A stretch of DNA of 64,000 bases from Clostridium aestuarii (GTDB taxonomy: Bacteria; Bacillota; Clostridia; Clostridiales; Clostridiaceae), in contig NZ_JAPQER010000001.1 in the NCBI RefSeq assembly GCF_026735135.1, forward strand, positions 193,500-257,499, given 5' to 3'. Positions 19,448 through 28,327 of the stretch are shown here, piece by piece; position 1 is the stretch's first letter; each line of letters begins with the position of its first letter. The translations under genes were made by a program, and so were the position numbers. Under the pieces are notes generated by a model. The model saw nothing but the letters and a program-made list of their open reading frames with translations. It did no database searches and was not told the origin of the DNA.

Positions 19448-20470
19448 TTAAAGTTCTATTTCTGATATTTTTACTGGTCTTCCTTCTTTATAAGACTTGG
19501 TAGCTGCAAGACCTATTAGCACAGGTTTTAATCCATCTATTCCTTGTACTGGAGTTTCTTTATCATTTTCTACTGCATCAAAGAAATCTGTTAATTCTGT
19601 TAAGAATGAATCTTTATATCTTTCTATAAAGAAATATTTAGGTTTTTCACTAAACACCCCACCTTCTGTGCTTAACACTGCGGAATTATTTGTATCATTA
19701 GATACAGTTATTCCACCCTTTGATCCAAATACTTCTACTCTTTGATCATATCCATATGCTGCTTTTCTACTGTTATCTATAACTCCTATTGCTCCATTTG
19801 CAAATTTTAAAGTTATTATAGCTGTATCTACATCGCCAGCTTCTCCTATTGCTGGATCTACAAGTACTGCTGCATTCGTATATACTTCTTCAACTTCACT
19901 TCCTGTAAGATATCTAACCATATCAAAGTCATGTATAGTCATATCTAAGAAAATTCCGCCTGATACTTTTACGTAATCTATTGGAGGTGCTTCTGGGTCT
20001 CTTGATGTAACTTTTACTATATGAACATCCCCTACTTTTCCTTCTTCTACTAAATCCCTAACTTGTTTAAAGTTATGGTCAAAACGTCTATTAAATCCTA
20101 CTTGAAATTTAACTCCTGCTTCTTTTACAGCATCTAATGCTGCATCAATTCTTTCTATATCATAATCAATTGGTTTTTCACAGAAAATATGTTTTCCTGC
20201 ATTTGCAGCTTCAATTGTTATTTGTGAGTGCGTATCTGTTGAAGAGCAAATTAGAACTGCATCTATTTCTGAATCATTTAATATTTCTTTATAATCCTTA
20301 TAAACATTTTCTATTCCTAAGTTAGCTGCCCATTCTCTAATTTCGTCATTAACAAAAATGTCAGCAACTGATTTAACGTTTACATTTATAAAATTATTCA
20401 CTATATTTTTAGTATGCATTTTTCCTATTCTTCCTGTTCCAATAACACCAACATTAATTTTTTTAGACAT
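19448..20470 (-). CDS. iolG: Gfo/Idh/MocA family dehydrogenase, inositol 2-dehydrogenase-like
   Basis: A 340-residue NAD-dependent oxidoreductase. The Rossmann motif GTGRIGKMH is at the N-terminus, the conserved CEKP motif carries the active-site lysine, and the catalytic DMTIHDFDM segment carries the aspartate and histidine of inositol dehydrogenases. It likely oxidises myo-inositol or a related polyol or sugar. No other iol genes are in the window, so a different sugar is possible. It has a strong promoter with a LacI-type operator just after the start of transcription, suggesting control by the adjacent regulator. Confidence 0.88.
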   Translation of the reverse strand: MSKKINVGVIGTGRIGKMHTKNIVNNFINVNVKSVADIFVNDEIREWAANLGIENVYKDYKEILNDSEIDAVLICSSTDTHSQITIEAANAGKHIFCEKPIDYDIERIDAALDAVKEAGVKFQVGFNRRFDHNFKQVRDLVEEGKVGDVHIVKVTSRDPEAPPIDYVKVSGGIFLDMTIHDFDMVRYLTGSEVEEVYTNAAVLVDPAIGEAGDVDTAIITLKFANGAIGVIDNSRKAAYGYDQRVEVFGSKGGITVSNDTNNSAVLSTEGGVFSEKPKYFFIERYKDSFLTELTDFFDAVENDKETPVQGIDGLKPVLIGLAATKSYKEGRPVKISEIEL

Positions 20471-20595
20471 TTTTAATACCTCCTAAAATTATAATTTAAC
20501 TTTAATGAGTAACCCTACTTACTGTTAACTCATTATTACTCACAGAGCATTAAAGCTTGTCTTTTATCATTGCTCCAATAATTTTCTATAACTTG

Positions 20596-20609
20596 CTTAA
20601 ACGTTTAAG
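20596..20609. promoter_or_regulatory. LacI-type operator O2
   Basis: The perfect 14-bp palindrome CTTAAACGTTTAAG has the central CG of LacI/GalR operators. It lies in the iolG leader, 74 bp (about seven helical turns) centre-to-centre from the second site. Confidence 0.8.
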
Positions 20610-20669
20610 TAATTCAGAAAATAAATAACGGATAGCTTATTTACAGCTAAAACCGTTTTTGTGTCTTTA

Positions 20670-20683
20670 CTAAAACGTTTAAG
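20670..20683. promoter_or_regulatory. LacI-type operator O1
   Basis: CTAAAACGTTTAAG matches the other site at 13 of 14 positions. Its place, about 10-20 bp after the -10 box at 20699-20704, suits a repressor that blocks the iolG promoter. Confidence 0.78.
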
Positions 20684-20698
20684 TGAGTCTTTACTCAT

Positions 20699-20727
20699 AT
20701 TATATACAACTAAAATAAAAATGTAAA
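20699..20727 (-). promoter_or_regulatory. Sigma-A promoter of the iolG-like gene
   Basis: On the minus strand TTTACA, 17 bp, TATAAT. The leader to the start at 20470 is about 220 nt and holds both operators. Confidence 0.8.
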
Positions 20728-20841
20728 GTTTTTTAATTATTTGAGGAAATTAAATTTTTTTAAACTATCTATTTTTAAAATTCATTCTTAGGTTTTAAAT
20801 ATTTACTAAGTAATCATGTACATGAAATATATTTTTTATCT

Positions 20842-22230
20842 TTAAACTGACTCTGTAACACTCTTTTCCTGCTTAATTTCTGTTATATTTTTCATCCATT
20901 TTCTAGAATATACTAATTTAATTCCAATAACAAATCTTATAAATTCCTCCATCGAAATTATAAAATAAACCCAATGAATTGGAAGTTTTAAAAGAAATGC
21001 TGAAATAAATCCAACTGGTACTCCTATTCCCCATGTACCAATCATATCTAAATAAAGTGTATATTTAGTTTTTCCTCCACTTCTTAAAATTCCTCCACCT
21101 ATAATCATATTTGAAACCTTAACCCACAAAACTACACTAAATACAATTAGAAGTTTAACTGTCTTAACTTTTAAATCATTAGATACATTAAATACTGAAA
21201 CATATAAATTTGAACAAATCACTAACAAAACGCCAAACGTTACTGCTCCTATAATTCCTAATTTAATAAACTTTCTTGAATATTTTAAAGCAGCTTCATT
21301 ATCATCTGCTCCTAACTTCTTTCCTATCATAATACCAGCAGCACTACCTACCCCTGTAAAAAATCCTATACTTAAACTCTGAATTGGATATGTCAAAGTC
21401 ATTGCTGCAACTTCATCTGTCCCTATTCTTCCATAAACAATAGAATACATTGTTTCTCCTACAGCCCACATAAATTCATTTAATAATAGTGGACTTGCTA
21501 CAATAAGAATTTTTTTCATAAATGTAGATGATATATCAAAAATTTCATTGAATTTAAATGCACCTGGATATTTTCTAATATAAGTTAAAAGTAAAATCAA
21601 AGCACATTCAACATATCTAGTTATAGTTGTAGCATAAGCAGCACCATATAACCCCATATTAGGCAAACCTAATTTACCAAAGATAAAAATATAATTTAAA
21701 ATAGTATTCAATGTAACTGCAAATAATCCTGCATACATTGGAGTCTTAACATGTTCTGTACTTCTTAAAACTGCTGAATAAATAGCAATCAGAAGCATTG
21801 GTATATACCCAATTGCAATAATCTTAAGATATTCACTTCCTAACTTAATTATTTTGACATCTTTAGTATATAAGCTTACTATCCTTTGTGGAAATATTAA
21901 TGAAATAAAAGCAAATATAATTGTTATAAAAATTCCACACACAAGAGTTCCACCTAAAGCACGTGCTATATTTTTAATATCTTTTTTACCCCAAAATTGA
22001 GCTGTGAAAATAGCTGTTGCTGAAGCAACTGCTGATAATGTTATTAGTAAAATAAAAGGAAATCTTGATCCTAATCCAACAGCTGCAATTGCATCTTTAC
22101 CAAGCTGCCCTATCATAAATTGATCAATCATACTCAATGAAGCCTGAAATAAACTTTGAATAGAGACTGGTATAGCTATTGCTAACATAATTTTATAATA
22201 TGGTCTATCTTGAAAAAATTGTTTAATCAT
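20842..22230 (-). CDS. MATE family efflux transporter
   Basis: A 462-residue membrane protein with twelve predicted membrane segments in two similar halves, of the multidrug and toxic compound extrusion family (PF01554). Such pumps export cationic drugs or metabolites using a sodium or proton gradient. Typical features include the MIDQFMIGQLGKDAIAAVGLG segment, given here only in part, in the first half. It follows the TrmB-type regulator after 18 bp, so the pair forms an operon under that regulator. Confidence 0.9.
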   Translation of the reverse strand: MIKQFFQDRPYYKIMLAIAIPVSIQSLFQASLSMIDQFMIGQLGKDAIAAVGLGSRFPFILLITLSAVASATAIFTAQFWGKKDIKNIARALGGTLVCGIFITIIFAFISLIFPQRIVSLYTKDVKIIKLGSEYLKIIAIGYIPMLLIAIYSAVLRSTEHVKTPMYAGLFAVTLNTILNYIFIFGKLGLPNMGLYGAAYATTITRYVECALILLLTYIRKYPGAFKFNEIFDISSTFMKKILIVASPLLLNEFMWAVGETMYSIVYGRIGTDEVAAMTLTYPIQSLSIGFFTGVGSAAGIMIGKKLGADDNEAALKYSRKFIKLGIIGAVTFGVLLVICSNLYVSVFNVSNDLKVKTVKLLIVFSVVLWVKVSNMIIGGGILRSGGKTKYTLYLDMIGTWGIGVPVGFISAFLLKLPIHWVYFIISMEEFIRFVIGIKLVYSRKWMKNITEIKQEKSVTESV

Positions 22231-22248
22231 AACATATCCCCCTATTTC

Positions 22249-23028
22249 TTATCTATTTTCCAAAATGGTATTTATCTTTATATCTTCTTCAATCAAATCT
22301 TTTTGATATTTATTTTTAAGTTTTAAAAGATATATATCATGATGTATATGTTCAGAAATAATTGATGCCAAAAGTGTATTTTCCGTAAAGGTTCCTAGAA
22401 ATTCTTCTCTATGTTTTCCTCTATCTGCAATTAATGTTCTTTTACAGTCTACTACAAGCATTATTCTTGTTTCTTTTCCAAAACAAGTTGAATCGCAGTG
22501 ATTATATGTTTCTACTGGAATGTTTTCGCTATCAAGTTTTGAAAAGGAAAATACTATTACTCTAACTCCTCTTTTACCAAGTTCTACAAATTCCTTTGAA
22601 AATGCTTGAAGATTAAAATCAGTATTTATATAAACTTCTTTTTTTGCTGTTAAAAGTAGTGTCTTACACTTTGAAACAATATTATCATAGCCTTCAATAT
22701 TTAAAAATCTTTCCTCTGAATCATCACTTTCCAATTCATTTAATTTAGTTTCTAACAAATCTGCAGTTTCAATAAATTCGCTCTTCATTTTATTCATCAA
22801 AGTTGTAGGATTTTCAGCCTTATATATTTGTGTACCCCCTGGTAATAGAAAAACAACTCCCCTCTTATATAAGTTATCCAAAGCTGCGTAAACAGAAGAT
22901 CGAGATATATTTAAATTTTTAGCAATTTGATATCCTGTTAAACTTTTATTTTTTAATAAATTCACATAGACTGCCGCCTCTGTCTTTGTAAAATTAAGTT
23001 TTTTTAATAAACTTACAAAATCAATCAT
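22249..23028 (-). CDS. TrmB family transcriptional regulator
   Basis: A 259-residue regulator with an N-terminal winged helix (residues about 10-75: TKTEAAVYVNLL, ISRSSVYAALDNL) of the TrmB family (PF01978). A C-terminal regulator domain resembles the phospholipase-D-like sensor part of this family. It is the first gene of an operon with the MATE pump. A 7-bp inverted repeat just after its own promoter suggests autoregulation. The effector is unknown. Confidence 0.85.
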   Translation of the reverse strand: MIDFVSLLKKLNFTKTEAAVYVNLLKNKSLTGYQIAKNLNISRSSVYAALDNLYKRGVVFLLPGGTQIYKAENPTTLMNKMKSEFIETADLLETKLNELESDDSEERFLNIEGYDNIVSKCKTLLLTAKKEVYINTDFNLQAFSKEFVELGKRGVRVIVFSFSKLDSENIPVETYNHCDSTCFGKETRIMLVVDCKRTLIADRGKHREEFLGTFTENTLLASIISEHIHHDIYLLKLKNKYQKDLIEEDIKINTILENR

Positions 23029-23042
23029 TTTAGCCCTCCTTT

Positions 23043-23065
23043 ATAGTAGTATATTATGTACTACT
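23043..23065. promoter_or_regulatory. Probable operator of the TrmB-type regulator
   Basis: TAGTAGT and ACTACTA flank 9 bp, forming an inverted repeat between the -10 box and the start codon of the regulator gene, a position suited to autorepression. Confidence 0.55.
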
Positions 23066-23080
23066 ATATTATCTAAGTAT

Positions 23081-23109
23081 ATAATATTCCATTTTATTAC
23101 TATTGTCAA
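23081..23109 (-). promoter_or_regulatory. Sigma-A promoter of the trmB-MATE operon
   Basis: TTGACA, 17 bp, TATTAT on the minus strand, about 50 bp before the regulator start. Confidence 0.78.
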
Positions 23110-23166
23110 TGTTTTTATTGACTTTATATTTGCACAATTATATTTAGCTAATTCAAATAAAATAAA

Positions 23167-23210
23167 AAAACTTCCTAAGAATTTATATTTCTAAATTCTT
23201 AAGAAGTTTT
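23167..23210. terminator. 19-bp hairpin, terminator of the ArsC-like gene, dispersed element copy 2
   Basis: Arms AAAACTTCCTAAGAATTTA and its complement with one mismatch, 6-nt loop, followed on the minus strand by a T run. The size (44 bp) and sequence match the element at 3967-4010. Confidence 0.82.
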
Positions 23211-23218
23211 ACTGAGGC

Positions 23219-23284
23219 TCTCGAATCAGTGAGCAATAAAACATACATACAGCTATGTGATTTTGGAATTGTGCACTTTTCTTA
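23219..23284. repeat. Dispersed intergenic element, copy A
   Basis: A stretch beginning CGAATCAGTGAG and containing ACATACAGCTATGTGA, then TTTTGGAATTGTG, aligns loosely with 41173-41225 and 53281-53370. It ends in GCACTTTTCTTA, half of the palindrome at 1752-1778. Confidence 0.45.
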
Positions 23285-23299
23285 ATATATATAATCATA

Positions 23300-23638
23300 T
23301 TATTCCCAAATTTTCCAAACTTCTGGTTGATAACCTACTGTTGCCTTTTTCCCATTACGCACTATAGGCGTTTTGTAAAGCTTAGGATTATTTAATAATA
23401 TCTCTTCTTTAACACTATCATTAATAATATGTTGAATATTTAATCTTACATATTCCTTAGATTTTTCATCAATTAAATTCATTAAACCTACTGCTGCTTT
23501 AATATTTCTTAATTCTCCCTTGCTTAGACCCTTTATAGTTAAATCAATAAATTGATATTTAATTTTTCTCTCTTTAAAATAGCGCTCAGCTTTTTTTGTA
23601 TCAAAACATTTTTTTACTCCAAAAATTTGAATATTCAT
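23300..23638 (-). CDS. ArsC/Spx-family thioredoxin-fold protein
   Basis: A 112-residue protein of the ArsC/Spx/YffB family (PF03960), which has a glutaredoxin-like fold. One cysteine is present in the N-terminal KKCFDTKKAE motif, and TPIVRNGKKATVGY forms the cis-proline region. The second cysteine of CxxC redox regulators is absent. It may be an arsenate-reductase-like or Spx-like factor; which one is not clear. Confidence 0.82.
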   Translation of the reverse strand: MNIQIFGVKKCFDTKKAERYFKERKIKYQFIDLTIKGLSKGELRNIKAAVGLMNLIDEKSKEYVRLNIQHIINDSVKEEILLNNPKLYKTPIVRNGKKATVGYQPEVWKIWE

Positions 23639-23753
23639 TTGTTCATATTCTCCTTAAAATGTATTAATTTTTGATTGTTTATTATTTAAAATTAATTTAT
23701 ATTATATGATAATACAATATTATACTTCCCTATATATTACAAAAAAACAAAAA

Positions 23754-23781
23754 ACCCCATAAGAACTAATCCTTATAGGGT
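23754..23781. terminator. Terminator of the zinc-ribbon gene
   Basis: On the minus strand CCCTATAAG pairs with CTTATGGGG and is followed by TTTTTTG, 17 bp past the small gene's stop. Confidence 0.75.
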
Positions 23782-23797
23782 GTATAGTACAATGATA

Positions 23798-23968
23798 CTA
23801 TCTTCTGAATCCTCTGTTGTTATTGTTTTTTTGCTTTCTTGCTTTTCTGCATTCAGCACATCTTTGAGGTTCATTATCAAACCCTTTTTCTTTGTAGAAC
23901 GCTTGTTCTCCTTCAGTGAAAACAAATTCATTTCCACAATCTTTACAAACTAAAGTTTTATCTGCCAT
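23798..23968 (-). CDS. Small zinc-ribbon protein (zf-trcl type)
   Basis: A 56-residue protein found by reading the gap between two larger genes. Two CxxC pairs (VCKDCG at C8/C11 and RCAECR at C37/C40) and FTEGEQAFYKEKGF between them are typical of the probable zinc-ribbon family (PF13451). A GGAGG site and an ATG precede it and a terminator follows, so it is a complete gene. The tail is very basic (arginine, lysine and asparagine rich), consistent with nucleic-acid binding. Function in the cell is unknown. Confidence 0.88.
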   Translation of the reverse strand: MADKTLVCKDCGNEFVFTEGEQAFYKEKGFDNEPQRCAECRKARKQKNNNNRGFRR

Positions 23969-24130
23969 TTTAACATTCCTCCTTTTTTTAATTAGATCTA
24001 AGTACTGATTAACAATATCTTCTCAAAAGAGGAAATGTTGTTTACCGTAATAAATCTTTTCTATGTAATAATCTTAATTACAAAGACTTATTGAGTTTAA
24101 CACATTTATAAATGATATGCAATAGCAATC

Positions 24131-25576
24131 TTATTTTTTGGCTTTTTGAATTTTAACTTTCTTTTTCTTTATTGTTGTATTTTGAAGTGCCTTAAATACT
24201 TTATCCCCTTTTTTATTAAGTATGTCAACATAAGAAAAATTATCCTGAACATCTATAATTCCAATATCATCCGCACAAATTCCTTGAATATTTACAATTG
24301 CTCCAACAATATCTCCAGGACGTATTTTTTTCTTCTTTCCTGCATTTATATGAAGTTTTGTAATATCCTTATTCAACTCAATGTCCTTTTCATTCTTTGG
24401 TTTTTGTCTAACCTTAGCTTTAGTTTTAAAAATTTTCTTTCCACTTTCTACTTCTTCTTCTGAAGGAATTTCTTTCTTTGGTATTTTATAATTTACATAT
24501 TCCTCAATTTCATTTAAAAATCTAGATTCATAAGGAGTTACAAATGAGACAGCTTTACCCTTATTACCAGCACGTCCTGTTCTTCCAATTCTATGAACAT
24601 AACTTTCTTTTTCCATTGGTATATCATAATTTATAACATGAGTTATATCCTCTACATGAATTCCTCTGGCTGCAACATCAGTAGCTATTAAGAACTGTCC
24701 TTCTCCTCTCTTAAAGCTTTTAATTGCATCTAATCGATCCTTTTGCTCCATTCCACCATGTAATGAAATACAAGAATAACCTTTATTCTTCATCTTGTCA
24801 GTTAAATTGTCCACCGCATCTTTTGTATTACAAAATACTATGCAACTGTCTGGCCTTTCAGTATAAATTATTTTATTTAAAAGGGTAAATTTTTTCTTAT
24901 GTTCAATTTCATAATATACTTGTTCAATTTTTTCTACGGTAATATTTTTTGTATTTAACTCTATCTTGCTAGGATTTATCATATATCTGTCACATAATCT
25001 CTCAATTTCGTCACTCATAGTTGCTGAAAATAACATAGTTACTCTATTAGCTGGTAATTTATTTATAACTGCTTCTACTTGATCTATAAATCCCATATTT
25101 AGCATTTTATCCGCCTCATCAATAATCAAGTATTTTATCTCTTTAAGTTCTATATTTCCTCTATCAATGTGATCTAAAGTTCTTCCTGGTGTACCAACAA
25201 TAACATGTATTCTCTGTTTTAACTGCCTTTTTTGAATGTGCACAGGTTCTTTACCAAAAACAGCAGTACATCTTATTCTTTTAAATCTACCTATATTAGA
25301 AATATCCTCATTAACTTGCAGTGCCAACTCTCTAGTTGGAGTTAAAACTAACACCTGTGGTTTCTTTTCTTCTAACTCTACTTTTTCACAAATAGGAATA
25401 GCAAAAGCTGCAGTTTTTCCGCTTCCAGTTTGTGATTTAACTATAATGTCCTTACCCTCAATTGCAAATGGAATAGTCTTTTCTTGTACCTCCGATGGTT
25501 TTTCATACCCTAATTTTTGTAAAGCTTTTAATATTTCTTTACTTAAGCCAAAGTTCTTAAAATCTAATTTATCCAT
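24131..25576 (-). CDS. DEAD-box RNA helicase with DbpA-type RNA-binding domain
   Basis: A 481-residue ATP-dependent RNA helicase. The Q motif region (FGLSKEILKALQKLGY), motif I SQTGSGKTAA, PTREL, GTPGR, DEAD, SAT and HRIGRTGR are present in order. A basic linker leads to a C-terminal DbpA domain (PF03880; RPGDIVGAIVNIQGI), which in known members binds the 23S rRNA hairpin 92 region. It is therefore likely a ribosome-assembly helicase of the DbpA/YxiN type. It stands alone. Confidence 0.93.
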   Translation of the reverse strand: MDKLDFKNFGLSKEILKALQKLGYEKPSEVQEKTIPFAIEGKDIIVKSQTGSGKTAAFAIPICEKVELEEKKPQVLVLTPTRELALQVNEDISNIGRFKRIRCTAVFGKEPVHIQKRQLKQRIHVIVGTPGRTLDHIDRGNIELKEIKYLIIDEADKMLNMGFIDQVEAVINKLPANRVTMLFSATMSDEIERLCDRYMINPSKIELNTKNITVEKIEQVYYEIEHKKKFTLLNKIIYTERPDSCIVFCNTKDAVDNLTDKMKNKGYSCISLHGGMEQKDRLDAIKSFKRGEGQFLIATDVAARGIHVEDITHVINYDIPMEKESYVHRIGRTGRAGNKGKAVSFVTPYESRFLNEIEEYVNYKIPKKEIPSEEEVESGKKIFKTKAKVRQKPKNEKDIELNKDITKLHINAGKKKKIRPGDIVGAIVNIQGICADDIGIIDVQDNFSYVDILNKKGDKVFKALQNTTIKKKKVKIQKAKK

Positions 25577-25747
25577 AATTTTTCGCCCTCATATTTCTAT
25601 AATTATAATTTATTATTATAATCTGCTTAATCTAATATAAAATTCGCAAAATAATATTTACTTACCATTTTAATCTACCATATATGATGGTAACTAGTAA
25701 ATAATTTTTTATTTACTTAAATTAGGTACTCACTACATTAATTACAT

Positions 25748-25776
25748 TTGATCTATGACACGCTGTCATGTAATAT
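25748..25776 (+). promoter_or_regulatory. Promoter of the tetR-ABC operon
   Basis: TTGATC, 17 bp, TAATAT. The first TetR-type operator lies in the spacer between the two boxes. Confidence 0.6.
25755..25769. promoter_or_regulatory. TetR-type operator 1
   Basis: The palindrome ATGACA-CGC-TGTCAT lies within the promoter of the regulator gene. An identical half-site pair follows 24 bp downstream. Confidence 0.75.
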
Positions 25777-25778
25777 AT

Positions 25779-25793
25779 ATGACAAGATGTCAT
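25779..25793. promoter_or_regulatory. TetR-type operator 2
   Basis: ATGACA-AGA-TGTCAT, same arms and 3-bp spacer as operator 1, located around the expected transcription start and before the regulator's ribosome-binding site. Confidence 0.75.
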
Positions 25794-25819
25794 TTGAAAT
25801 TGAAAAAGGAGATAGTACT

Positions 25820-26437
25820 ATGCCTAAAAATACTTTTTTTAATCTTAATAAAAATAAAATTGATAATATCATCAATGCCGCAGTAAAAGAATTTTCTAGA
25901 GTTCCTTTTGATAAAGCTTCTATTAATAATATAGTTTCAGATGCAAATATTCCACGAGGAAGCTTTTATCAATATTTTGAGAATAAAGAAGATTTATATG
26001 AATATGTAATTCGCAGTATTTGCATTAGTAAGGGGAACACTCTAAAAAGCCTACTAGAAAAAAATGGTGGTGATATATTCAAAAGTTTTGAATCTTTGTT
26101 TATACAAGAATTTCAATTTTTTAAAGATAAAAACTATCATGATTTGTTTAAAAATTTCTTTGCACACTCAAGACAAAGTATGCAAGAGAAAATTAGTAAC
26201 AAAATATTAATGGATGATATGAATAAAAAACATCAAGAAATAATAAAAATGGTGAATATGCGTTTGTATAACCTTACTGAAGAAAATATTTTCACTCTTC
26301 TTCATTTACTATTTACTTCTATGCGTAATGTATTTATAAAAGCAGATAGAAAAAATCTAACAGAAGAAGAAGCCTTAAACACATATAAAAATATTTTGAA
26401 CATATTTAAATATGGAGTTTTAAAAACAAATGATTAA
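25820..26437 (+). CDS. TetR family transcriptional regulator
   Basis: A 205-residue TetR/AcrR repressor. The N-terminal helix-turn-helix (IINAAVKEFSRVPFDKASIN, then IPRGSFYQYFENKEDLYEYV, split here for length) is canonical. The ATG at 25820 is chosen because AAGGAGA lies eight bases before it; the frame opens 24 codons earlier but covers the operators. It is followed after 12 bp by an ABC exporter, so it probably controls that exporter and itself in response to the exported compound. Confidence 0.92.
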   Translation: MPKNTFFNLNKNKIDNIINAAVKEFSRVPFDKASINNIVSDANIPRGSFYQYFENKEDLYEYVIRSICISKGNTLKSLLEKNGGDIFKSFESLFIQEFQFFKDKNYHDLFKNFFAHSRQSMQEKISNKILMDDMNKKHQEIIKMVNMRLYNLTEENIFTLLHLLFTSMRNVFIKADRKNLTEEEALNTYKNILNIFKYGVLKTND

Positions 26438-26449
26438 GGAGATGTTTTA

Positions 26450-27376
26450 ATGAATGATATTATTAAAGTAAAAGGACTTGTTAAAGATTATGGAAATAGT
26501 TTAGCCGTAGATAATATTAGCTTTAAAGTAAAAGAAGGAGAAATATTTGGCTTCTTAGGACCTAACGGTGCAGGTAAATCAACAACAATAAATATTCTGT
26601 GCACAATTATAGGAAGAACTAGTGGAGAAGTGTATATCAATGGATTAGATGTATATAAAGAACAAGATGAAGTACGAAAAAACATAGGGATAATTTTTCA
26701 AGAAAAAACATTAGATGAAAAACTAACAGCCCGTGAAAATTTAATCATACACGGCAGATTATATAACGTACCTGAAAAAGAAATTAATTTAAGAATAGAT
26801 GAAGTATTAGAAATTGTGGAACTAAAAGATAGAAAAAAAGATATTGTATCATCCTTTTCTGGAGGAATGAAAAGAAGATTAGAAATTGCAAGAGGACTAA
26901 TGCATTATCCTAAAGTGCTATTCTTAGATGAACCAACAACAGGTTTAGATCCTCAAACAAGAGTGCACATGTGGGAATATCTCTTAAAATTAAAAGAAGA
27001 GCACAACATGACAATTTTTTTAACTACACATTATATGGATGAAGCAGAAATTTGCGATAATATAGCAGTTATAGATAACGGTAAAATTGTAGCATATGGT
27101 ACTCCAATGAAACTAAAAGAAGACTTAGCTTCAAATATTGTTAGATTTAAAGCTTCAAACATAGCTGAAGCAAAAAAGTTTATAAATAAACATTATGATT
27201 ATAGTACAAAATTATATAGTGGCAACATTGTAGAAGTTACCACAACTAATTCTACAACCCCATTTGTAGTGGATTTCATAAAAAATTACAAAGGCGAAAT
27301 TGACCATTTAGAAATCAATAGACCTACATTAAATGATGTTTTTATGAATATTACTGGAAAAGATATTAGAGAATAG
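26450..27376 (+). CDS. ABC exporter ATP-binding protein (DrrA-like)
   Basis: A 308-residue ATPase of the daunorubicin-resistance type. Walker A GPNGAGKST, signature FSGGMKRR and Walker B VLFLDEPTTGLDP are intact. A C-terminal domain of about 80 residues follows the ATPase core, as in DrrA. It would energise the ABC-2 permease encoded 12 bp downstream. The operon is headed by a TetR repressor, consistent with drug or lipid export. Confidence 0.93.
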   Translation: MNDIIKVKGLVKDYGNSLAVDNISFKVKEGEIFGFLGPNGAGKSTTINILCTIIGRTSGEVYINGLDVYKEQDEVRKNIGIIFQEKTLDEKLTARENLIIHGRLYNVPEKEINLRIDEVLEIVELKDRKKDIVSSFSGGMKRRLEIARGLMHYPKVLFLDEPTTGLDPQTRVHMWEYLLKLKEEHNMTIFLTTHYMDEAEICDNIAVIDNGKIVAYGTPMKLKEDLASNIVRFKASNIAEAKKFINKHYDYSTKLYSGNIVEVTTTNSTTPFVVDFIKNYKGEIDHLEINRPTLNDVFMNITGKDIRE

Positions 27377-27388
27377 GAGGATGAAAAA

Positions 27389-28222
27389 TTGAGAGCTATT
27401 ACAACTATATGGTATCGTGAATTTTTAAATTACATTAGAGATAAAGCACGTATTATCAGTTCTGTAGTAATGAGTGTTACCATGTTATTCGTTTTTACCT
27501 TTGCATTAGGAGAATTTGACACATCAATGTTAGGTATTGAACAAATTCAATACTTGCTGCCAGGAATTATTGCCACAACTGCTTTTATGACTTCAATTTC
27601 AAATGCTTTAAGTGTTGTTACTGATAAAACAGATGGATTCATGAAAGAGTTCCTTGTTTCTCCAACAAAACGCTCTAATATTGCAGTTGGAAAAATTTTA
27701 GGTTCAGCTACAACAGCAGTAATTCAAGGTACAATAATTTTAGCTATATCTCCTTTCTTTGGGATGAGGTATACAATTGGAATGATATTAGGAATATATA
27801 TTGCAATGATAGCAATTTCAGTTACCTCTTCTTCAATAGGTCTATTTTTAGCTTCTACTGCAAAATCAGCTATTGGTTTTCAGATGCAAGTTCAAATGCT
27901 TATGATGCCAATGATGTTCTTATCAGGAGCCTATGTTCCAATTGAATTGCTACCTAACTGGATAAGACCTGTTGTATATATTAACCCTGTAACTTATGCA
28001 GTAAGTGCATTCAGAAATATTTCTATAAATACCACAAATATACCTAATGTAGTTCTTGAAAAAATGGGCTTAGTATTAAAAATAGGTGATTTTAAAGTAA
28101 CACCTGTGGTTTCAATAAGCATTATGCTAATTATAGGATTAGTTTTCTTATTATTAGCAATAAGAGCCTTTAAGCGCACATCAATTACTAACAAAGTTTC
28201 TTTAAAAAGAGGAATGCATTAG
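27389..28222 (+). CDS. ABC-2 type exporter permease (DrrB-like)
   Basis: A 277-residue membrane protein with six membrane segments of the ABC-2 family. It starts with TTG at 27389, with AGGAGG eight bases upstream. An ATG directly after the GGAGG reads only three codons, so it is not the start. LMMPMMFLSGAYVPIELLP is the conserved ABC-2 region near segment five. It forms the channel of the DrrA-like exporter. Confidence 0.9.
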   Translation: MRAITTIWYREFLNYIRDKARIISSVVMSVTMLFVFTFALGEFDTSMLGIEQIQYLLPGIIATTAFMTSISNALSVVTDKTDGFMKEFLVSPTKRSNIAVGKILGSATTAVIQGTIILAISPFFGMRYTIGMILGIYIAMIAISVTSSSIGLFLASTAKSAIGFQMQVQMLMMPMMFLSGAYVPIELLPNWIRPVVYINPVTYAVSAFRNISINTTNIPNVVLEKMGLVLKIGDFKVTPVVSISIMLIIGLVFLLLAIRAFKRTSITNKVSLKRGMH

Positions 28223-28284
28223 AAGAACCTATTAACTTAAATCTGGCAGAGTTAAATTTACAATTTCCATTATGTTAAAATAAA

Positions 28285-28323
28285 TAGGCATCTATCAGCA
28301 GGTTAATGCTTGATTGATGCCTA
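28285..28323. terminator. Bidirectional terminator
   Basis: TAGGCATCTATCA pairs with TGATTGATGCCTA (one mismatch) with an inner GCA/TGC extension, between the ABC permease and the convergent glycosylase gene. Confidence 0.78.
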
Positions 28324-28327
28324 ATCT

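Noticed and set aside
27381..27392. ATG immediately after GGAGG as start of the ABC-2 permease
   Set aside because: It reads only ATG AAA AAT TGA; the TTG at 27389 has correct spacing and opens the full gene.
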